Shown here: positions 13,901 through 23,796 of the stretch, in pieces
Position numbering within the stretch: position 1 is the first letter of the stretch
Layout: each line of letters starts with the position of its first letter
Assembly (NCBI GenBank): GCA_000727475.1
Contig: KL647290.1
Span: forward strand, 5,238,405 to 5,302,404
DNA length: 64,000 bases
Reading direction: 5' to 3'
Source of the DNA: Sarcocystis neurona
Taxonomy: Eukaryota > Apicomplexa > Conoidasida > Eucoccidiorida > Sarcocystidae
Position numbers and translations under genes: made by a program
Notes under the pieces: generated by a model
Told to the model about the DNA's origin: nothing
The model's database searches: none
Seen by the model: the letters and a program-made list of their open reading frames with translations, nothing else

Positions 13901-14625
13901 TCTGCTGAAGACCTATTCACTGCTTTTTCGGTATAGCCCTCGGTATTCTTCTGCACCTCTGTCTTCCCAAACTATCTTGCTTTCTCAGGAGCAAGCTGAT
14001 CTACATGTGTGTATGTGTCTGCTAGCCAAGGTGTTCAAATATATTTCCATATTCCTGCCGTAATGACAGAACAAACGTACATTCACATTAGCTGCTCAAC
14101 ATTTGAACTTGGGCGGATACAGATCTACTTGTATTCTCCTGTAGGAAATATGCAGACACGTATATATGTATATTTGTAAATGTGACTGCCGTCTGAGCGT
14201 AGATCTACGGCCCTGCGTATCTCTACTACTCCTAGGATTGCGCAGTCAATTTCTCCGTTATAACAGGTTTGACTTGTGGCGGTGTCTTTAGAGAAGCTAC
14301 CTGTAGAAGGTGGTCCCTGTGCTCGTATTTACATGTGGACACACCTGAAGGCGTACCTGTTTGTCTACATGTGTATACTGGTGTGGACGTACGTAGATAC
14401 GTGTGATTATGCGTGAGCTGTGATACCTACGCAGATATATACGTATATATGTAAATATGCGTGTGTAACTCTATGTGTCTGTACGTGTAGATATGTCAGG
14501 TGTGCGTGTGTTATGCGTGTAAGTATCTGCCTATGTACGCGTATGGATATGTGTGTCTCTGTCCACATATGCGTGGGCGTGTATGTGCATGCGTGTACAT
14601 ATGTCTATGTATATGTATATATATG

Positions 14626-14656
<31 letters not shown>

Positions 14657-17600
14657 TGACGAGTGTATGTATGTATGTATTTATGTCTGTGTGTATATAG
14701 GTGTGTATGTGTGCACACGTATATCTGTACGTTTTACTACTGTATGTAAATGGGTATGTGTATGCATGTGTGTATGCGTGTGTGGATACTTGTGTGTGTA
14801 TATGTGTGTGTGCGTGTATTGCATGTGTCTATCTATATATATATATGCATACACGTGTATATAATTATATGCATGTGTGCGGGTGTTTGGATCTACTTCC
14901 CACGTAGGTTACCGGTACGTGTTGACTCGAGCAAGCACGTTATGAAGACACGCGTGCTGCTCTCGTGCGTTGCAGCATGTGTATCTGTATACACCTGAAG
15001 AGGAACTACCGTACTGGAGTACACTACGAATACACACGTCTTAACACGCCTGCACGCATTTCTGAGCGCAGACCGTTTCTCCGCGCAAGTCTTTTTGTTT
15101 TTCCCTTCTGCCTTTTGCGTTCCCTTGCACCTCTCTTATGCAGCGACGTGGATTTTGTTGTTGAAGGCGGCGAGAGCTTGAGGATGAGGTAAAATCTCGG
15201 TCTTTCTTTTCTGCTCTCTTTAATTTCTTCAGGCTCCTCGCACTCTCTCGATTTTTCTTTCTCGCTCTCTTCTATTTCTTCAGACTTCTCTCACTCTTAC
15301 GTGCTGCTAATCCCTACTGTTTTCTCGTTAATTTCCTACTATATTCATGCTTTGAACAGCATAGACACACATCTCTTTTGGTTCGTCCTGTACGTTGTCG
15401 CCGCCCCGCCTTTTTTCTCCTGTTCCGCCTTTCGAACAAGTTCCCTCTTATACCGAAAAAAGAGCTTTTTCGTCTGCGGTCGGTAAAAGAACTGTGCCAT
15501 CCGCGAAAGATCGTCTTCATCATTCCTCAGTTTGCAATGTTTTTGCTCATCAAAAACGAGATGTATGTTCGCCCTCAACAGGAAACCGGGTACCCTGAAG
15601 ACGCTGCTGGGAGGAAGCTGTTTTGTTGCTTCTTCGTCTCTGGGGAATAGAACATACGAGCTCCTCGACGAAATAGAAGAAAAGTTCTTCCCGAGTGCTG
15701 CTGCTTTCGCCCTTCCTCTCTTGCGTCCGTTCTTCTCCTCCTTTTTCCCCTTACCATCTCTGCTCTCCCTCTCCTCGAAACTGGAACGAGTACATTACTG
15801 TTGCAGACTGCTCCCTCTTCTTGCATTTTGATTCCTGTGGAAAGGATTAGGGTTGCCAACACGTTCACTTCTCTTCCTTCGTAATCTCGCAAACAGCTCT
15901 TTTCCGCACACCTTTTCTCTTCTGAATAAAGAAATGCGTAGCTTACTACACCAGAGGAGATGTGCGAGAGGATATTTTACCGCGTGTGTATATATATATG
16001 TACGTATATATATATACGTAGTAGATAGAGATATCTTGAACGACAGCCATATAAGTACACGTATGAATATATGTATATACATATATATAAATGTATCTGT
16101 AGAAAGATATGATGTGAGGCATGCGCGTTTACGCAGATGATCGTGTAGGTACACGTATACGTGTATGCTCACAAATGTACTACCAGTATATTTTTATGTG
16201 TACGTCCATCTGTATGTATGTAGCCGTGTATAAGTATGCATATGGATGTGTGAATAACCTCTTGACTGACTCGTTTTTTACGCATTACCAGACTTCCACG
16301 GCCATGTGTACCCTCACAAAAGTCCTGTAGCGACAGCGTGTTTTTATGACTGTGCATGAGTAGACATGTGAATGTGTACGTTCGGGGAATGGGCCTTTGT
16401 GTGTAGAATGGAGACACAGGAAGACAAGCAGCATGCGTCCATATAGAGCTTATGATGCATTATGCGTAAAGCAACCTGCTGTTTACAGATGCATGTGCGT
16501 GCTTGTGTATCACGGGCCACTGCATCAGTGATCTACTCCCCGGACCTACTATGTTCTGAAGGTTTTCTTTCTGTGGATTCACGCGTATGTATGGATGCAT
16601 CTTCCAAAATACAGATGCATCTGTACGTATCCCTAATCCGATGTAGACCTCATTTGATCCCTGTTGGAGTCGTGTTTGCACGGGGCTGCTGTGAGAGACG
16701 TGTAATGTGCTTCGTGAGGATTTCTTTAAAGAGGTATGAATTGTGGATGGGCGCCGTGTTTTGGCCTACTACTTAAGGGTCATCGAATTGGTACGTAAGG
16801 GTCTCTTCCGCAAGATAAACATTCATATAGCGCAGTGTCAGCAAGTAACCTGTGTGCTCGTGTGCAGGCGTGCGTGGATGTAGGTATGTGGGTGTGTGAG
16901 TTGGTGTCTCGTATGCTGCATTTCACAGATATACACGTGTACAGAAGTTTTTTCTGGAAAAAGCAGCTCTCCACATGGGACAACGAATTCTCGTGCTCAC
17001 GCATGGCGGCGTTATGGACGACCTTCTGCGCCTCGCCAGGTCCTCAAGCGAAGCTTTCAACCAGAGAGAAAAGCAGCAAAAAGGAAACTCTGAGCTTTCT
17101 CACCTTTTCTCTCTACCTTTGTACAGCACACTGGACCCCTACGCAGGCACGCATATATGTGCATATACATATATATATATGTGAACATAGATGTGCACAT
17201 ATGTGTGCATTTATATATATGTATATTGTATTTTCCATGTTAACATGTGTATACTGTATATGTATACGTATACATACTTGTAAGTCTTCCACTGCGTGTA
17301 TATATACATATATATGTGTGTTCTAGATATATATATATATATACATATATGTACATGCACGTATGGTTGTCGTTAGATTATACGTCGTCCAAATATGTAA
17401 GCATATATGCATGTCTATGTCATACATACACGTACACATATACTTGTGTGTGTTCTCTCTGGTATATACTATATTTATGTGTGTTTACGAGTGTCGACAC
17501 TCATTTAGATGATACAAAAGATCAACTCAGTATCTGCAAGAAAAAGACACTTACATCATTCAGCCTCTGTGTATCTGAGATGCTTCAGACGAGGCCATTT

Positions 17601-17992
17601 TAGCAGCCTCCAACAGCATCTATGATGTGCACTGTGAGACAGACTCGCAGTTACTGTGTAGCCCGCGGTGCCTATGACTGGGAAGCCTTTCATCATATAA
17701 GCAGCGGACTGTATGAGGCTCCAGTAAAGTTTAGTAAGTTTGCTAAATTTGTCTTCTGTGTACGCGCAGGAACTTGCCGATGGATGCTAATACGCGAGCC
17801 CCAAAGCCGAATGCAGAAATCAACATTCTTCATGCAATCAGCAACACAAACACGCATCCGCTGTCAAATTCAGAAAGTGAAACATCTGAGGAAATCGGTC
17901 CTCTGCGTTGGCAGATAACTCGCTGGGGATGCCTCGGCACAAATAGTGAAGCCCCGAAGGATTGGTCTAGCACATTAACAGAGTATGTGTAG
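4917..17992 (+). CDS. histidine phosphatase / phosphoglycerate mutase family protein, 9 exons
   Basis: Exons: 4917-5036, 7111-7178, 8958-9062, 10688-10770, 13130-13193, 15144-15188, 15651-15694, 16967-17039, 17770-17992. They join in one frame (825 bases, 274 residues), and every junction agrees in phase. Seen: LFVIRHGQTSYN, with the phospho-accepting His at 28; GQLDVPLNDEGRAQ (41-54); AVYSSPLRRARESAE (83-97); the acidic motif IMEWNAGVLQG (116-126, Glu118); GGESL (155-159); VLTHGGVMDDLL with the second catalytic His at 189; and a C-terminal APKPNAEINIL. This is the full motif order of the dPGM-like branch, whose members are mutases or phosphatases acting through a phosphohistidine; the substrate cannot be told from sequence. 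No signal peptide is visible. Exon 7 and the donors of exons 5, 7 and 8 are the least certain. The introns (2074, 1779, 1625, 2359, 1950, 462, 1272 and 730 bases) are repeat-filled. Confidence 0.85.
6565..6744 (+). repeat. right arm of the 180-bp inverted pair, inside intron 1
   Basis: It is the inverted counterpart of 4066-4246. It lies in intron 1 of the phosphatase gene, so a transcript begun upstream of 4066 could fold the two arms together around exon 1. The match ends abruptly on both sides: GCAGAAGGC is followed by different sequence in the two copies, so the duplicated unit is well delimited. Confidence 0.85.
7868..8190 (+). repeat. 82-bp minisatellite, about four copies, in intron 2
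   Basis: Units begin at 7868, 7950, 8032 and 8113, with a degenerate fifth near 8183. Each starts GTC(C/T)(C/T)TGTTTGT and contains ATTCGTATGCAGATATA and ACGCTCTGTATA. Spacing is 82, 82, 81 and 70 bases. The near-82 spacing shifts frame at each unit, which explains several overlapping repetitive open frames that are not genes. Confidence 0.85.
8445..8524 (+). repeat. 40-bp tandem duplication in intron 2
   Basis: Two adjacent copies start ATAGAGACAC at 8445 and 8485. Both end in an AGCTGGTAG block. It is a local duplication within intron 2 of the phosphatase gene. Confidence 0.75.
10850..11125 (+). repeat. 138-bp tandem duplication in intron 4
   Basis: Two copies lie end to end, with landmarks GAGAGACGTACA (10901 and 11039), AGTAGA(C/T)ACATGTGT and GTGTATATAGATCTACAG. 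The period is 138 bases, a multiple of three, so similar reading frames run through both copies; the translated strings are Tyr/Val/Cys-rich and not protein-like. It lies just downstream of exon 4 of the phosphatase gene. Confidence 0.8.
14420..14880 (+). repeat. TG/TA simple sequence in intron 5
   Basis: This is a long run of mostly alternating purine-pyrimidine sequence (TG, TA and CG steps), with a core of perfect AT dinucleotides near 14630-14650. It is typical of the filler in introns 2 to 5 of the phosphatase gene. Similar tracts lie at 10380-10620, 11500-11560, 11740-12720 and 13500-13900. Open frames across them are Tyr/Val/Cys/His/Met strings with no splice support. Confidence 0.8.
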
Positions 17993-18768
17993 AGGCCGTA
18001 TTACGTACACAAGTCTACTTCTCTTCAATATTTGTACCATATATGCATACCTCGTTTAATCCACTTTTTTGAAATACTGGAGACCATCACAGTGCAGCAT
18101 TGAACACGTGCGTGCAGCAATCTACCATGCGTGTACACCGAGATTCTTGTGTTCCCTCATAAAGTTATCTTCGCTGTTTTGTAGCACTTGACACCGAATA
18201 CGAGGACGTGTACTCTGCTAAAAGAATTTCCTGGAGCACCAAGACACTTGAGTGACGATGAGCGGAGCGGTCAAACGTGTCAAGCAGATCTGGTGAAAAA
18301 TTTATTTCGCGTGCTGTAACGTGACTTCGAGGTCATGCACAGATGTGGTAGCTTCAAGAAGTTATCACAAAATGCTCTTCACCAGCTCCTTTGCACGTAC
18401 ACAGTTTACGGGACGGCGGCATATATGATGCGTATGTACTGAGATGTCTCGAACGTGGACAAAGGTAGCTGTTCTTCAAGGTCGGCTTACGCGTGTGTGA
18501 GGTTGTGGACCCTTGGGGAGAGGACTGCTTCAGGTATTCATGTATCTGTCTATCTACCTATATAGATATATATATATGGATATAATTGTTCTCAATGGTG
18601 CGGCCACAACCTCCAGGGAATTACGTATGTTAACATTGGCTCCACGTTTCCCTAAGCCCGGGTGGAACGCTTGCAAAAATGTAAGGTACTGGCGTAGGCG
18701 TACGCAAAGGTGCACGCTTGCATAAACGTGTAAACACGCGTATGCAGCTGTGTGGAAATATTCGATAC

Positions 18769-18938
18769 CGGTTGTAAAGCCCTTGCAGTTTGTGAGAGCC
18801 GCAGTCTTGATTTGGCCTGTGTTACTCTTTTGGCCACGGTTTGGGAAGTGATAGTCCAGACTGCGCCAACTCCAAAAACGATGTAATCCCCAGTGATGTA
18901 GTGCTTGCGTGAGCTAGGGCGGGGATAAATGGCAGCGC
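18769..18938 (-). CDS. candidate internal exon, possible membrane protein
   Basis: Read on the minus strand, a CAG acceptor after GATCTT is followed by 56 open codons and a GTATCG site. The product contains RKHYITGDYIVFGVGAVW and then QTVAKRVTQAKSRLR: one hydrophobic stretch flanked by basic residues, as in small mitochondrial inner-membrane subunits, though no family is recognised. The frame also stays open to a stop at 18652, so it could be a final exon. A competing plus-strand reading (ATG at 18930 followed by a GTGAGT donor) overlaps it by nine bases. Confidence 0.35.
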
Positions 18939-19310
18939 CTGAAGATCCAGGTGAGTACGTATGCACGTGCGTATATATCATGTACGAATGTGACTTGCGG
19001 GTGTCGCCTTCGTGAGGCCTTATGCGCGGCGGAACATGTATATGCTGTTGTGATAGGACTACAACATGGTCGGAAACATCGCTAAAAACTTGCCTTTGTG
19101 GGCATTTGTCGGCACTAATAAAATCAAATCTTCCCATTCAAAGTCAAGGGTTTCCACAGGAGGGCGAAGGACTGGACACGAGCGTAGTGAGAATCAAGCA
19201 GACTTGTACCCTCCAGCCTACGCCTTATGCTTCGCAGTCCGTATTACCTGCCACGTCCCCTCAAAGTGATCCTCTTACATCAAGCTAAGAGGGAGGCAGG
19301 TGTTTGTCTG

Positions 19311-19470
19311 TGTGAGTGTGTGTTTACGCGTCTGTTTGTGTGTGTGTATTAAGTGAGTGTGTATGTGTGAGTGTGTGTTTACCCGTATGTTCGTATGTGT
19401 GTATTAAGTGAGTGTGTATGTGTGAGTGTGTGCTTGCGCGTATGTTCGTATGTGTGTATTAGGAGAGTGT
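19311..19470 (+). repeat. 54-56 bp TG-rich tandem repeat
   Basis: Units starting TGTGAGTGTGTG lie at 19311, 19365 and 19421, each with a TGTGTATTA block towards the end. There are a little under three copies. It is a minisatellite built on TG simple sequence. Confidence 0.75.
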
Positions 19471-20520
19471 GTACTTGTTAGTCGTGTACGGGAAAGCAGG
19501 TTTTTCCCCATTTAGAGCCGCCATTATGTCCTGCGTCGTGACCTCACTACTTTCGTACAGAGCGGGTGCGCACGCGAGCTAATATTTCATCTTACCCATC
19601 AACATTCTGTCTCCGGTCGCAGTTCACACAGACAGGTCACTATCGTGAGTTTATGGTAATCCCGCGAGCGCCGCGTGATGTCAACTTGAGTCAGCGACTT
19701 ACCGGCGGAGCTTCATAGACTCCCCCATAAAAGGGTGGGATACTTAGAATGGTAATTTTCCCCCCTGACAAGAGGTGAACTATTGTGCCACAACATGCCA
19801 CGCTGTACTCAACTCCACACAGGAGGCTTGGAAAGACGATTTGTTTTAAGGCGTCGTGCTGTCGTCAACGCAAGTTTAAATATATCCGTCTTGTGTGTCG
19901 TCCGCTTTTTTTCTCTTCCCAGTTCAGCACTAAGTGTGCCGGACTCCACATTCGGGTGCAACACCGAAGACGCTATAACATATACCGAAAATGTAGCACA
20001 TATTTCGACTTTTACTCCGTCCATGGCTACTTTGTTTTGCAGACAGACGACTCTTCAACGGTGGCATCAACTCATGGTGTATGTACAGCGGACACGTCTA
20101 GCTGTGAGGCATATCTGCATTGGCTGCCCTTTTAGTCCAAGGACCAGAAAAGTGCTTTATGAGACGAGGGTTATACGTACTCAGTGTTGCCATCGTGAGA
20201 CAAAAATGACCAGCAAACAGTTCCATTACGCTACAGTCACGATGGTTTTGACAAGTTTCCGCTTAGTGGTGGCGGGCGACCTTTCTACAACTAACCGTAC
20301 GTATATTCACTTTGCCTAGAGTTTCCGACTTCAGGACATAGCGAATACCAAACAAACAGCAGACGTTCCCGCTGGGACGGCTCAACACGGAAGAAAATCG
20401 GCTGAAATGAGATACTGCGGGGAAGGTATGTATTTTTCGCAGTGCGTGCTCGTTGTACAGTCCGGTAGAGTAAATGGATGTGCATCCATCGGTGCATTAA
20501 AGGATTCCACACACGATCAG

Positions 20521-22404
20521 GCTTTCGCGGTTTGCTGGCAAAAGTTCTCGATAAAAACGACGGAGACGCGAAAATTCTGACAGCTGGGCATTTAACCCGA
20601 GAAAAATTAACTTTGTATAGCGGGCACGTGAGAATTTCTTCCTGGGTTTAGCGAACGTCCTACCGTAGGGGGAAGGAAGTGCATCTTCCATCAGGTCGTA
20701 GAGAAAAACTATGACCTGAAGGACGTGTCAATGCCTCTGGAAACAGTGAATGACAAGTGCTTTGCTATTCACTTGAAAGGGGAGCTCGCAGATATTTACT
20801 GCGCCAAGTTAGAACAAAATTGAAAAGCGTAGACTAGACAAGATGATAAATTTCCTCTGCCAGGGATATTGCAAGCAGAAATACCTGGATCAATGCAGTG
20901 CACGAGGCCATCCTTTGCAAAGAAACAGGCGTCGTACGTGTGCAACTCACGCACAATCCACTGAGCGCTTGAGTTACTACGCGCGGAAAATGTGACACTG
21001 AACAGAGGGGGAGATTGGCTGCAGAGCCAGGAAAAGAGGTGTACGCATCAATACTTGCCACCTACTAAACGCGTGGCTACCGTACCCTTTGATTTGCAGG
21101 GAGGAAGCCTCTGTGGCAGTAGAAACTGCGCCCACTGAAGAGTTCTCCGGGATAAACCTGCACCTGTACGCTCCCAGGCTGTCTACAAACTCCAGCTTCT
21201 CTCATTCGAACGCACCCTTATCCAGAGGGCTGCATACGTGCTGCCCTGAGCTCTTCATCTGTGGAAGCTACGCTCGATGACTAAGCAGAGCTTATTTGTA
21301 ATTTTGAAGGACCTGTCCTCTAACAGCACAATACTGGCACACTGCGCGGATGTTCCGTTGCGCTTTCTGCGTATTTGTGGCTGCACGCTTCAGTAAATTG
21401 TTTTGTCCATAACAGTGCAGAGAGTCCCTTGGGACGCCCGCGCATTGTCGTCAATGGAATGAGCCTGGAGGTAAGTTTTATCTGGTGATAAAGGGATAAG
21501 AGGAAGTTTTGAACTACGTGTACCATCACGCTAACTAGTCGATGGAAGCACTTAAGAAGGTTAGAGTTCTTTCTCTTGTCTTCAAGTAGACGAAGTGCTT
21601 TACAATTGTGCAACTATCTGTTCAGCAACAGGCTGTTGTCAGGTAACCGAAGCATTTTAGTGCAAGAAGTTGTTGATTGTATGTCCGAATATGAACTTTG
21701 TCTGTTCTACCAAAGGGCATGCAGTCTCTGTACATGTCCCCGTAGACCCAACTGGGTCCCCGTAGACCCATCTGTGTGTATGTCGTGAAACGTGTACGAC
21801 AGTAAATGTATTTGGGAGCAACTCAGATAAGCCGCTGCTCCAACTTCTTTACAAGACACATATGCACGCGTTAGACTGCATATAGTGAACATGGGAACGT
21901 GGAGGTGAAAAGCGCAATTGGTGCTTCCTGGATGTTGACTGTTTTACAAGTGGTTTGTGCATATACGAACGAACGCGTTTCTTGCTTTCCTCTGTAGCCT
22001 GTACGTATAAGTGTATACATATATATATATAGAGAGAGATATATATATATATACATGTGTGTACACACACATGCGTTTGCCCATTTGCGACACTTCAATA
22101 CTACCTTGTCCAGCGTGCTTCCAGTGAAGATACAGCCCAGCATCTCCGACTTCCCCAATCCCCTCCAAGAGAATGATCCTGAAAAGCCGGAAACTCTAAA
22201 CGCAGAGGGAGAACCCAGATCCTCACAAGGTGACACTATTATAATGGTTGTTTATTACTTCTTGCCTCATCCAGAAGGCTGATTGATTTGTTTGTAGAGA
22301 TGGCAGCGATGTACGAGGCGCAGGCGGAACAGAAAGAGATTCCTCTTAACGATGAAAGAGTACCCAAAAATGGATACGCCTCCCGCACCATGGGTTTGGA
22401 ATAG
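20521..22404 (+). CDS. PH-domain protein, short introns, N-terminus not found
   Basis: Core exons 20521-20627, 20695-20807 and 20864-20933 agree in phase. Joined, they read GLLAKVLDKNDGDAKIL, then GHLTREKLTLYSGH, MPLETVNDKCFAIHL, ADIYCAK and NTWINAVHEAILC. The closing helix with its invariant Trp and the preceding CF.I/Y.CA strands are those of a pleckstrin-homology domain, which binds phosphoinositides or phosphatidic acid at membranes. The layout is compatible with the apicomplexan acylated PH protein, but its myristoylation start was not seen. A further phase-consistent chain (21100-21165, 21421-21470, 21643-21729, 22125-22229, 22298-22404) would give an acidic C-terminal extension ending KNGYASRTMGLE. 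The link at 20934-21099 is unresolved, possibly a 14-base microexon, so the second chain may be a separate gene. The PH introns are only 56-67 bases. Confidence 0.55.
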
Positions 22405-23796
22405 TGGCCGTCATTGCCTCTGTTGGATGACAACTGCGAAATCGAATTATGTTGCAAAACATTGTATGTAATGTCGTCTCCTCTCCCCTTGTGGCAAATA
22501 TAGTCCACCGTCTCAAACTTGCAAGCGCCCACCAAACCGCTTTGTTTGCTTGGATGAATGACATCGGAGAGGCGATCCTGATACTCACGTCGGTACTCGT
22601 TTAAAGAGATGGCCGCGGTCTGCGGATCAATCGCTCACATGCCAACACACTGCGGCAGCTCCTCCTCTCTATAGTCACGTGAGACAAGTGACGGTTTGCC
22701 TTGATGGTATGCATTAGTACGAGAAAGCTGGTGTTGTCTGCTAGGAGAGTACATCTGTGTTACGGTATTTGCTGCTTGCAAACACCCTCCAGGACGAACG
22801 ATACATCGCTCCATAGGAAACGGTGCAGCAAAGTAAGCAGTGAACGATTTTCTGACCTTTCAGATAGCCTGCATTGCCCACCCTTTAAGTGGAGTGTTCG
22901 TAGGTGCCGAAAGTTATATGTGAGTTGTATGTGGTGCACGGTGTTGAAGAGTCCGCAACATATATGGCAGACAACTCCGCAGCGCGCAGGTTCCCCAGAC
23001 TTACACTACACGACGATGCTACTCATATGTTGCATATGGGTCTTCGTACCACCCGTTGGCTGCTGCTGCCAGCAGGTGCAACCAGACCTGCTGGTCACGA
23101 AACTTTACTAAGACGCAACTGAAAGCCCGACTTTTCCTTGCCACGTGGTGTGAACGGTGCAGAATACGTCTGGGAGGGATGTGGCCGCCAAATCGATTCG
23201 TGTGGACATTGTTAGTCAATGCTTAAAGAAGTGCGGACATGCTCGTTATCCGCTCTTGTGCCTGAAAAAGGGTGGTTTGTCCTGTATACGGAAAAAAGTG
23301 ATCTGTAAAAAGCAGCGAGTCCACCGTTTCTCTTAGTTGAACAGCTGATCACGCAAGTCCCGGCATTTTTCAACGCATTCCGGACCGCGTACAGTGATGG
23401 TGTTTCAACTGAGATTGAACTGCTACATATTACCAGAATCGAGTGCTGACGCACCTGATCTAATTTCCGTGCGGGTCAAGTCTTGAAGCCTGCCGTGTAT
23501 TGCTGGCGCGAGCACTGTCGGCGTCACCTGAAGATGCTAGTCTGCAGATAGCCAAGTGGACGCGCTGGCTCAAAAGACTTTCGCAAGCGCATATAGGCGG
23601 GGTTTTCGCCCATAAATTGAGGCAGTCAAGTAATTCGAATAATCAGCGTATACCAGCGTGCTGGAGCGTGGCATGATATTGTTGCAGTGTATTTGCTCGA
23701 GTGCCTCCAGCATCCGTATTCTCGTATGTCTTCGTGTCGTTTCACACATCGCCTCCTGCAACACTGATACAAAAAGCCATACTGTGAATTCTTCAG
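22405..23796. other. region without a supported gene
   Basis: A minus-strand frame open from about 22635 to 22239 contains NEYRREYQDRLSDVIHP and DYICHKGRGDDI, which look protein-like, but it lies antisense to a better-supported plus exon at 22298-22404. The rest (22640-23796) has scattered short frames on both strands and no phase-consistent exon chain. Confidence 0.35.

Larger units (their letters stand above)
17993..20520. other. intergenic region with weak coding signals
   Basis: After the stop at 17992 there is mostly unique DNA. A possible minus-strand exon lies at 18769-18938 and a TG-rich tandem repeat at 19311-19470. An open plus frame at 19785-20319 contains an ATG at 20206 and a GTACGT donor at 20299 whose phase would fit the PH-domain exon at 20521. 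It may be that gene's first exon, but the peptide has no recognisable feature. Confidence 0.4.

Noticed and set aside
14420..14998. Overlapping 60-100 codon frames rich in Tyr, Val, Cys, His and Met
   Set aside because: They are translations of TG/TA simple sequence in introns; no splice signals or domain character.
15846..15855. Telomere-like TTAGGG word
   Set aside because: It is a single isolated occurrence with no tandem array.
18930..18951. Plus-strand ATG (MAAPEDP) followed at once by a GTGAGT donor
   Set aside because: It is attractive as a tiny first exon, but it overlaps the acceptor of a longer minus-strand candidate exon and no transcript evidence exists.
22239..22635. 130-codon open minus frame with protein-like stretches
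   Set aside because: It is antisense to a plus exon at 22298-22404 that has an acceptor, a phase match and a stop. Chance open frames of this length are expected in this composition, though part of it (22420-22600) remains a possible minus exon.
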